58,446 nucleotides of DNA, taken from positions 1 to 58,446 of the forward strand of contig NZ_JAAPBF010000025.1 in the NCBI RefSeq assembly GCF_022695985.1. Reading direction: 5' to 3'. The stretch is from Streptomyces sp. NP-1717. GTDB taxonomy: Bacteria > Actinomycetota > Actinomycetes > Streptomycetales > Streptomycetaceae. The position numbers and the translations under genes were made by a program. Shown here piece by piece: positions 52,301 through 58,446 of the stretch. The notes under the pieces are model-generated. The model was not told the origin of the DNA. It ran no database searches and was given only the letters and a program-made list of their open reading frames with translations. Position 1 is the first letter of the stretch. The number at the start of each line of letters is the position of its first letter.

Positions 52301-54591
52301 CGCCGAAGTACTCCTTGCTTCTGGCGCGCTCCGCTCCCAGGGGCGCGCGAGGGCCGCCAGGCGCGCAGCCGGAGGCTGTTGCCCACCACGAGCAGGGAGC
52401 TCACGGACATCGCCGCGGCGGCGACCATCGGGTTGAGCCACCCCACGGCCGCGAGCGGCACGGTGACGGCGTTGTAGCCGAAGGCCCAGATCAGGTTGGT
52501 ACGGATGGTGCCGAGGGTCCGCCGGGCGAGACCGATCGCGTCGGCGACCGACTCGATGCCGCCGCTCACCAGCGTCACGTCCGCCGCCGTGATGGCGACG
52601 TCCGTGCCGCTTCCCATCGCGATGCCCAGGTCGGCGCCCGCGAGGGCGGCGGCGTCGTTCACCCCGTCCCCGATCACCGCGACACGACGGTCCTCGGCGC
52701 GCAGACGGCGGACGAGGCCGGCCTTGCCCTCGGGGGTGCACCGGGCGTGCACCTCGCCGATGCCGAGTTCGGCGGCGACCGCTTCGGCGGCGGCCTCGCG
52801 GTCGCCCGTCGCCAGTACGGGTTCCACGCCCAGTCGCCTGAGCCGGTCGACCGCGCGGTAACTCCCGGGGCGCAGAACATCGCCCAGGGCGACGAGCGCC
52901 TCGTCCACCCCGTCGACGCGCACGCGTACCGCTGTGCGCGCCTTGGCCTCCGCGTCCGCCAGCGCTCGCGTCAGGGACTGCGGCATGTCGTCCCCGGGGG
53001 AACAGACCTCGACCCGGTGGCCGTCGACGAGACCGGTGACACCGATTCCGGCGGTCGCGGCGAACTCCGTCACCTCGGGCAACGGGTCGTCGGGGCGGGC
53101 ACGTCGGGCGTACGCGGTGAGCGCCCGGCCGAGAGGGTGCTCCGAACCTCGTTCCACCGCACCGGCCAGCCGGACCACGGTCCGCTCACCGAGGCCGTCG
53201 GCGACCACCGTGACCTCGGTGACGCTCAGGTGCCCCGTGGTCAGGGTCCCCGTCTTGTCGAGGATCACCGTGTCGATGTGCCGCAGGGTCTCCAGCGCCC
53301 GGGGACCGCTGACCAGTACGCCGAGTTGAGCGCCGCGGCCCGTGGCCGCCAGCAGCGCGGTGGGGGTCGCCAGGCCCAGGGCGCAGGGGCAGGCGACGAC
53401 CAGGATCGCCACGCACGCGGTGACGGCGGACTGCGGGTCGGCCCCGGCACCGAGCCAGAAACCGAGCACGGTGACCGCCAGGGTCAGGACGACCGGGACG
53501 AAGCCGCCCGCCACCGAATCGGCGAGTCGCTGGGCGCGGGCCTTTCCGGCCTGGGCCTCGGTGACGAGGCGGGTGATGCGGGCCAGTCGGGTGTCCGTCC
53601 CGACCGCCGTGGTACGAACGGTGAGCAGCCCTCCGGCATTGACCGCCGCCCCGACCACCGCGTCGCCGGGGGCGACTTCGACAGGGTCGCTCTCCCCGGT
53701 GACCAGGGACAGGTCGAGCGCGGAGCTGCCGGAGACCACGACGCCGTCGGTGGCGACCCGTTCGCCCGGCCGGACGACGAACTCCTGCCCCACGCGCAGC
53801 TGTTCGACGGGGACGTTGCGTTCTTCGCCGTCGACCAGCACCGTCACGTCTCTGACACCCAGTCCGGCGAGCGCGCGCATCGCCTGCCCGGTGGCGCGCC
53901 GTGCCCTCGCCTCCAGGAAACGTCCGGTCAGGACGAACAGCGGTACACCGACCGCCGCTTCGAGATAGATATGAGGCACCCCGTCGCCCGCCGACGGCAG
54001 GAACGTGAACGGCATACGCATGTCCGGATCGCCCGCGCCGCCGAGGAAGAGGGCGTAGGAGGACCAGGCGAAGGAGGCCACCACGCCCAGCGACACCAGC
54101 GTGTCCATCGTGGCCGACGAGTGCCGCACTCCCGCGAGCGCGCGACGGTGGAAGGGCCAGGAGCCCCACGTCGCGACCGGGGCGGCGAGCGCGAAACAGA
54201 GCCACTGCCAGTTACGGAACTGCAGGTCCGGAACCATGGACAGCACCAGGACCGGTACGGAGAGCAGCGCCGTCACCACCAGCCTCCGGCGCGCCTCGGC
54301 CGCCTCCCCCGCATCGGGCTCCCCGGCCGGCTCCGCACCCTCCAGGGGTCCGGGCGGCAACGGCAGTCGGGCGGTGTAGCCGGCCCGTTCGACGGTGGCC
54401 ACAAGGACCTCGGGAGTGATGTCCGCGGGATGGCTGACGCGCGCGTTGCCGGTGGCCAGATTGACCGAGGCGATGACTCCTCCGAGCCTCGCCAGCCGCT
54501 TCTCGACCCGGCCCACGCACGCCGCGCAGGTCATCCCGCCGACCAGGATGTCCGTGGTGACCGGCGCGGAACTCCTGGTCTCCGTGCTCAC
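52297..54591 (-). CDS. copA: Copper-translocating P1B-type ATPase
   Basis: 764 residues from a GTG overlapping the upstream stop (GTGA). N-terminal heavy-metal-associated domain with G-M-T-C-A-A-C (about 19-25). Eight membrane segments with the ion-binding A-C-P-C-A-L-G in segment six. Actuator motif L-V-T-G-E-S-D, phosphorylation motif D-K-T-G-T-L-T, S-E-H-P-L-G, and the hinge G-D-G-V-N-D-A-A-A-L. The Cu(I) signature residues Y-N (GYNAVTVPLAAVGWLNP) and M-S-V-S-S are present in the last two segments, supporting P1B-1 copper specificity. Exports cytoplasmic Cu(I). Central gene of a three-gene overlapping operon. Confidence 0.95.
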   Translation of the reverse strand: MSTETRSSAPVTTDILVGGMTCAACVGRVEKRLARLGGVIASVNLATGNARVSHPADITPEVLVATVERAGYTARLPLPPGPLEGAEPAGEPDAGEAAEARRRLVVTALLSVPVLVLSMVPDLQFRNWQWLCFALAAPVATWGSWPFHRRALAGVRHSSATMDTLVSLGVVASFAWSSYALFLGGAGDPDMRMPFTFLPSAGDGVPHIYLEAAVGVPLFVLTGRFLEARARRATGQAMRALAGLGVRDVTVLVDGEERNVPVEQLRVGQEFVVRPGERVATDGVVVSGSSALDLSLVTGESDPVEVAPGDAVVGAAVNAGGLLTVRTTAVGTDTRLARITRLVTEAQAGKARAQRLADSVAGGFVPVVLTLAVTVLGFWLGAGADPQSAVTACVAILVVACPCALGLATPTALLAATGRGAQLGVLVSGPRALETLRHIDTVILDKTGTLTTGHLSVTEVTVVADGLGERTVVRLAGAVERGSEHPLGRALTAYARRARPDDPLPEVTEFAATAGIGVTGLVDGHRVEVCSPGDDMPQSLTRALADAEAKARTAVRVRVDGVDEALVALGDVLRPGSYRAVDRLRRLGVEPVLATGDREAAAEAVAAELGIGEVHARCTPEGKAGLVRRLRAEDRRVAVIGDGVNDAAALAGADLGIAMGSGTDVAITAADVTLVSGGIESVADAIGLARRTLGTIRTNLIWAFGYNAVTVPLAAVGWLNPMVAAAAMSVSSLLVVGNSLRLRAWRPSRAPGSGARQKQGVLRR

Positions 54592-54860
54592 TCCCCGCCG
54601 CCCGAGTGCATACCGCCCATGTCGCCCATGCCGCCGCTGTCACCCGTGTCGTCACCGGGTGGACCGCCGGGCGGGTCCTGGGGCCCGGTGTCCGTGGAGC
54701 GCATGCCGGGAGCGACCGGGCCGACCGCCGAGCCGACCGCGTACGACACCCCGAAGACCACCACCAGCAGAACCAGGAACGAGGTCGGCGCCGGCGGCGG
54801 CACACATCGCTTCAGCAGTGCCACCACCCGCCGGAGGAAAAGCCCACGCCGCTCCGCCAT
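54588..54860 (-). CDS. Small membrane protein with Met/Gly/His-rich tail
   Basis: 90 residues from the ATG at 54860 (GGAG 5 bases upstream). A basic N-terminus, one membrane segment (about 28-46, FLVLLVVVFGVSYAVGSAV), then an extracytoplasmic tail ending D-S-G-G-M-G-D-M-G-G-M-H-S-G-G-G. The M-x2-M-x2-M-H spacing suits Cu(I) binding. It overlaps copA by 4 bases and heads the operon. I do not know the family name; a copper-binding or CopA-assembly role is inferred. Confidence 0.75.
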   Translation of the reverse strand: MAERRGLFLRRVVALLKRCVPPPAPTSFLVLLVVVFGVSYAVGSAVGPVAPGMRSTDTGPQDPPGGPPGDDTGDSGGMGDMGGMHSGGGE

Positions 54861-54863
54861 CAC

Positions 54864-55222
54864 CGCTCCAGGAAAGAGATTCTCCGCCGACTGCCGGACG
54901 GCCGAAGGGAATTCGCGGCCGTGGTCCTTGCTGCCCGAAGATCCATGCTGACACGGGGCGGGCTCACAGGGCCCGGTCGCACGGCTCGTTCACATGTGAG
55001 GATTCTCCCGCCGAGGCGCGGGAACTCCGAAAGCCGGTCGCCCGACAACGGCCGCGGCGCAATTGTGTTCAGCGGGTGCCCCTTTATCAGTCGGTGGGCG
55101 GAGCCATTCGGTTCCCCGCTTTTCCAAGACTTCCCTCCCGCGACAGATATCCGTTTCTCCATGGCCGGACATTGCGGAACCGCCTTTTCCAGGCGTGATC
55201 GCGGTGCGACGATGAGTCCGCC
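54864..55222. other. Divergent promoter region of the copper genes
   Basis: Non-coding, 359 bases, less GC-rich than the genes. It should contain promoters for the copA operon (minus) and the 55223 gene (plus). I saw GGCGG(G)AGAATC repeated at about 54882 and 55008 (minus strand) but no CsoR-type palindrome and no convincing ORF. Confidence 0.45.
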
Positions 55223-55912
55223 ATGCCCCTGGGTCCGTGCTTCCGAGGAACGAGGGCCGCGCTGTTCGCGGTCGTCAGCGTGATCCTCGCTGCCTTGGGC
55301 CACGTCCTCATGTCGGGGACGGCCGTTCCCTGGTGGACGGTGCTCGTCGCGGGCGGGGTCACCGGCGCGGTGGGATGGTCACTGACCGGCGAGGAGCGCG
55401 GATTCCCCGTGGTCCTGTCCGTGGTGGTCGCCGTCCAGGCTCTGCTGCACTCCTGGTTCGCCCTGGCCCAAGTGGCAACGCGCCCCGCCGATACGAGTGA
55501 CGCGCCGATCACGGAACAGTGGATCCGGCACATGCTCTGCCAGGTACCCGCCAGGACGTCGGCCGACCACACCCATCACATGACGGCCGGGATGCCGGCC
55601 GTGCCCGACACCATGGCCCTGGGCGCCGGACAGAGCGGCATGACATCGTCCGGCATGCTCTCCGCGCATCTGCTGGCCGCGCTGCTGTGCGGCCTCTGGC
55701 TGGCATACGGGGAGCGGGCCGCCTTCCAGTGCCTGCGGGCCTGCGCCGGCTGGGTGGTCGCACCCCTGCGTCGGCCGCGCGCCCGGCCGGTACCCGCCGC
55801 TTTGCCGCGCGTACGGGCCGCTTCCCCGCACACCATCGGCGGACCGCGGCGACCGCCGCACGCCGACGCCGTCACCTCACGGGGCCCGCCCACGGGAACG
55901 GCTGTCGTCTGA
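55223..55912 (+). CDS. His/Met-rich multi-pass membrane protein, paralogue of the one at 5508
   Basis: 229 residues. Membrane segments about 12-30, 37-54, 63-85, 145-165 and near 172-185. The middle loop contains D-H-T-H-H-M-T-A-G-M and several Met (likely metal-binding), and two Cys (about 110 and 172). It matches the protein at 5508 in topology, G-M-L-S-A-H-L-L-A...GLWLAYGERAAF and Arg/Pro-rich tail with S-R-G-P-P. Its position directly opposite the copA operon ties the family to copper. Confidence 0.82.
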   Translation: MPLGPCFRGTRAALFAVVSVILAALGHVLMSGTAVPWWTVLVAGGVTGAVGWSLTGEERGFPVVLSVVVAVQALLHSWFALAQVATRPADTSDAPITEQWIRHMLCQVPARTSADHTHHMTAGMPAVPDTMALGAGQSGMTSSGMLSAHLLAALLCGLWLAYGERAAFQCLRACAGWVVAPLRRPRARPVPAALPRVRAASPHTIGGPRRPPHADAVTSRGPPTGTAVV

Positions 55913-56054
55913 CAGCCCGACTCCCGTGACCACGACGGTTCGTACCGGCGCGGCCACGGTGCCCGGCCCTGCCAGAACGGGGCCGTACCAGTGGGCCGGA
56001 GCCGCCTCGCAGCGGCGTCCGGACCGACCCGGATTCCACGAAGGACACCAGGCG

Positions 56055-56678
56055 ATGACGCATGCCCTGACGCGACCCGCGCAGAGAACCAGCCGCATAC
56101 GAACACCGAGCCTCCCGCACACGGACGAGGAGACCATCACACTCTGGGCCCTCGCCGCGGGCGAAGGCGACACGGACGCCGTGGAACGGTTCGTCGGCGC
56201 CCTGCACCGCGACATCTGGCGGTACTTGGCGTACCTGAGCGGCGACCCGCAATCCGCCGACGACCTCACCCAGGAGACGTTCCTGAGGGCGCTCGGCAGT
56301 CTCCCCCGGTTCGAGGGCCGTTCCTCCGCCCGCACGTGGCTGCGGTCGATCGCCCGACGCTCATTCATCGACAGCCTCCGTCACGCGGCCGTCCGGCCGG
56401 TCGTCTCCGACGAGGTGGACTGGTGCGTCGCGGCCGAGAACGCCGGACCGCGGGGCGTCCCCGGATTCGAGGAGGGCATCGCGCTCGCGGAGTTGCTGGC
56501 CTCCATCCCGGCGGAACGGCACGACGCCTTCGTACTCACCCAACTGCTCGGCCTCCCCTACGAGGAAGCGGCCCGCACGATCGGCTGCCCGGTGGGCACG
56601 ATCCGCTCCCGGGTCTCCCGCGCCCGCGTCCACCTGATCGACATGCTCACCGCCGCCGACCACCCCTGCCCGGCCTGA
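56055..56678 (+). CDS. ECF-type RNA polymerase sigma factor
   Basis: 207 residues from the ATG at 56055, with AAGGA upstream; an earlier GTG at 55926 would add 43 residues unlike a sigma factor. Region sigma-2 about 30-100 (DAVERFVGALHRDIWRYLAYLSGDPQSADDLTQETFLRALGSL), region sigma-4 about 145-195 (IPAERHDAFVLTQLLGLPYEEAARTIGCPVGTIRSRVSRAR). It is SigK/RpoE-like. No anti-sigma gene is next to it in this window. The preceding copper-associated gene ends 142 bases upstream, so a metal-stress role is possible. Confidence 0.92.
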   Translation: MTHALTRPAQRTSRIRTPSLPHTDEETITLWALAAGEGDTDAVERFVGALHRDIWRYLAYLSGDPQSADDLTQETFLRALGSLPRFEGRSSARTWLRSIARRSFIDSLRHAAVRPVVSDEVDWCVAAENAGPRGVPGFEEGIALAELLASIPAERHDAFVLTQLLGLPYEEAARTIGCPVGTIRSRVSRARVHLIDMLTAADHPCPA

Positions 56679-56731
56679 GACGACCAGCCCCCGACGAGTG
56701 CCCGGTCGGGGGCGGGGCGCAACGACGAGGA

Positions 56732-56758
56732 CCGCCACCCCGACCATCGGGGTGGCGG
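56732..56758. terminator. Bidirectional hairpin terminator
   Basis: Perfect 12-bp stem CCGCCACCCCGA (56732-56743) with 56747-56758 and a 3-base loop, between the convergent sigma factor and glnA. Confidence 0.85.
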
Positions 56759-56842
56759 CCCTCGCAGCACTTCTGACGTCACGTCAGCGAATCGGTCCGG
56801 CGGGTGCGTGGGCTCTGCGCCCAAGTGGCCGGACCTCGCGGT

Positions 56843-58252
56843 CTAGATGTCGAAGTAGAGCTCGAACTCGTGCGGGTGCGGGCGCAGTTGGATCGGGGCG
56901 ATCTCGTTCGTGCGCTTGTAGTCGATCCACGTCTCGATCAGGTCCGACGTGAACACGCCGCCCGCCTGGAGGTACTCGTTGTCGGCCTCCAGGGCCTCCA
57001 GCACCGCCGGGAGCGAGGTCGGGACCTGGGCCACGCCCGCGTGCTCCTCCGGGGCGAGTTCGTAGAGGTCCTTGTCGATCGGCTCCGCAGGCTCGATCTT
57101 GTTCTTGATGCCGTCGAGGCCCGCGAGGAGCAGCGCAGAGAAGGCCAGGTACGGGTTGGACGACGGGTCCGGGGCGCGGAACTCGACGCGCTTGGCCTTC
57201 GGGTTGGAGCCCGTGATCGGGATGCGCATCGCGGCCGAGCGGTTGCGCTGCGAGTAGACCAGGTTGACCGGGGCCTCGAAGCCGGGGACCAGGCGGTGGT
57301 ACGAGTTCACCGTCGGGTTCGTGAACGCCAGCAGCGACGGCGCGTGCCTGAGGATGCCGCCGATGTAGTAGCGGGCGGTGTCCGACAGACCCGCGTAACC
57401 CTGCTCGTCGTAGAAGAGCGGGTCGCCGCCGGCCCACAGGGACTGGTGGACGTGCATGCCGGAGCCGTTGTCACCGAAGATCGGCTTGGGCATGAAGGTC
57501 GCGGTCTTGTTGTTGCGCCAGGCGACGTTCTTCACGATGTACTTGAAGAGCATCAGGTCGTCGGCCGCGGCGAGCAGCGTGTTGAACTTGTAGTTGATCT
57601 CGGCCTGGCCGGCGGTGCCGACCTCGTGGTGCTGGCGCTCGACCTGGAGCCCGACGCCTTCCAGCTCCAGGGAGATCTCGGCGCGCAGGTCGGCGAAGTG
57701 GTCGACCGGCGGGGCCGGGAAGTAGCCGCCCTTGTAACGGACCTTGTAGCCGCGGTTGTCCTCGGTGGAGCCCGTGTTCCAGGCGCCGGCCTCGGAGTCG
57801 ATGTGGTAGAAGCTCTCGTTCGACGTCGTGTTGAAGCGCACGCTGTCGAAGACGTAGAACTCGGCCTCCGGGCCGAAGTACGCGGTGTCCGCGATACCGG
57901 TGGAGGCGAGGTACGCCTCGGCCTTCTTCGCGATGTTGCGCGGGTCGCGGCTGTACTGCTCACCCGTGATCGGGTCGTGGATGAAGAAGTTGATGTTCAC
58001 CGTCTTGTCGCGACGGAAGGGGTCCACCCGAGCGGTCGACAGGTCCGCGCGAAGCGCCATGTCCGACTCGTGGATCGCCTGGAAACCGCGGATCGACGAG
58101 CCGTCGAAGGCCAGCTCGTCCGCCGGGTCGAACGCCTTCGCCGGGATCGTGAAGTGCTGCATCACGCCAGGCAGGTCGCAGAAGCGGACGTCTACGAATT
58201 TCACGTCCTCGTCCGCGATGAACTTCTTGGCCTCGTCGGCGTTCTGGAACAT
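56843..58252 (-). CDS. glnA: Type I glutamine synthetase
   Basis: 469 residues, the usual GSI-beta length, start at ATG 58252 with AGGAGG-like GGAGGAGGAGC upstream. It makes glutamine from glutamate, ammonia and ATP as a dodecamer. Motifs: the latch loop [20 protein letters not shown]-x-G-x-x-G-type [17 protein letters not shown], and the adenylylation site Tyr397 in D-K-D-L-Y-E-L, so GlnE control is expected. Upstream lies a double GlnR site, as in Streptomyces glnA. Confidence 0.98.
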   Translation of the reverse strand: MFQNADEAKKFIADEDVKFVDVRFCDLPGVMQHFTIPAKAFDPADELAFDGSSIRGFQAIHESDMALRADLSTARVDPFRRDKTVNINFFIHDPITGEQYSRDPRNIAKKAEAYLASTGIADTAYFGPEAEFYVFDSVRFNTTSNESFYHIDSEAGAWNTGSTEDNRGYKVRYKGGYFPAPPVDHFADLRAEISLELEGVGLQVERQHHEVGTAGQAEINYKFNTLLAAADDLMLFKYIVKNVAWRNNKTATFMPKPIFGDNGSGMHVHQSLWAGGDPLFYDEQGYAGLSDTARYYIGGILRHAPSLLAFTNPTVNSYHRLVPGFEAPVNLVYSQRNRSAAMRIPITGSNPKAKRVEFRAPDPSSNPYLAFSALLLAGLDGIKNKIEPAEPIDKDLYELAPEEHAGVAQVPTSLPAVLEALEADNEYLQAGGVFTSDLIETWIDYKRTNEIAPIQLRPHPHEFELYFDI

Positions 58253-58355
58253 CCAGCTCCTCCTCCTCCCGTCCCGGGGAGGGGCGGGGGTTTATCGCTA
58301 CTGGTCGTGCGGCCAGTGCGGTGGCACACGCAGGACCCGACCATAGGTATGCGGG

Positions 58356-58394
58356 ATTTCTCAGGCATGACCCGTTTGTTTCGCCGAAGTTAAC
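58356..58394 (-). promoter_or_regulatory. Double GlnR box upstream of glnA
   Basis: Minus strand: GTTAAC-N6-GAAAC (58378-58394) followed after 6 bases by GTCAT-N6-GAAAT (58356-58371), the a-site/b-site layout with 6-base spacing known for Streptomyces GlnR. It lies about 105-140 bases before the glnA start. GlnR activates glnA under nitrogen limitation. Confidence 0.85.
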
Positions 58395-58446
58395 CGGCCT
58401 GGGTGTGTGCCGTTCCACAGACAGGCCACCGCGGCCGGAAACGACC

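Noticed and set aside
54864..55222. CsoR or CueR operator for the copA operon.
   Set aside because: No GC-rich CsoR-type palindrome or MerR-type spaced dyad was found by eye in the divergent region.
1..58446. CRISPR arrays, tRNA or rRNA genes, insertion sequences or phage genes.
   Set aside because: No regularly spaced repeats, no recognisable tRNA cloverleaf sequence, no transposase or integrase reading frame were noticed.

Overview
The window is about 72 percent GC or more by eye, codon third positions are almost all G or C, and nearly every gene has a close Streptomyces-type family match (type I glnA behind a double GlnR box, ECF factors of the SigE family, PafBC/RecA-NDp promoters, a DevR/OsdR-type dormancy cluster, PepSY and copper genes). 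It is best read as a chromosomal segment of Streptomyces or a very close relative. I see no insertion sequence, prophage, CRISPR array, rRNA or tRNA.

Layout. 0-5.4 kb: a small lipoprotein, a secreted DUF1996 protein with a Gly/Gln/Asn repeat linker, a two-component pair and a sugar-nucleotide-epimerase-like protein. 5.5-8.5 kb: a His/Met-rich membrane protein, a PepSY transmembrane protein and a receiver-less OmpR-type regulator preceded by an unannotated leader peptide and OmpR-style direct repeats. 8.9-17.6 kb: four near-identical DNA-damage (RecA-NDp/PafBC-type) promoters drive a DUF6891 protein, a 95-aa orphan, an acetyltransferase behind a 14-codon leader ORF, and an FGE-like protein. 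Between them lies a translationally coupled pair: a helical-repeat/von Willebrand A protein and an ARPP-2-like protein with a Fis-type helix-turn-helix. This is my best candidate for a little-described system.

17.9-25.1 kb is a secreted carbohydrate operon (ThuA/DUF1080/discoidin, PQQ-type sugar dehydrogenase/PKD/CBM6, GH95-like). 25.3-29.2 kb holds an ECF sigma factor with a membrane-anchored partner, a membrane protein of unknown function and an AlkD-like repair protein. 29.2-44.3 kb is a dormancy/hypoxia cluster: three universal stress proteins, an Acg-type nitroreductase, an XRE-pyridoxamine-oxidase fusion, a DevS/OsdK-like two-GAF kinase, a cNMP-binding protein, a DevR/OsdR-like regulator, phosphoketolase plus GH65 enzyme, a zinc alcohol dehydrogenase and a CBS-BON protein. 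A shared inverted repeat, GGGCC-N4/5-GGCCC or close to it, occurs in four of its intergenic regions and is a candidate regulator site.

44.4-50.2 kb: a siderophore/cobalamin-type ABC importer, a methyltransferase and an MFS exporter. 50.3-55.9 kb: copper/redox functions, namely a ferric-reductase-like membrane protein behind a dre-like (DasR-type) site, a PCuAC-like chaperone, a CopA ATPase and a Met-rich small membrane protein in one overlapping operon, and a paralogue of the membrane protein at 5.5 kb. 56.0-58.4 kb: an ECF sigma factor and glnA with its GlnR sites. Functions are assigned from sequence reading and family knowledge only; no database search was run.
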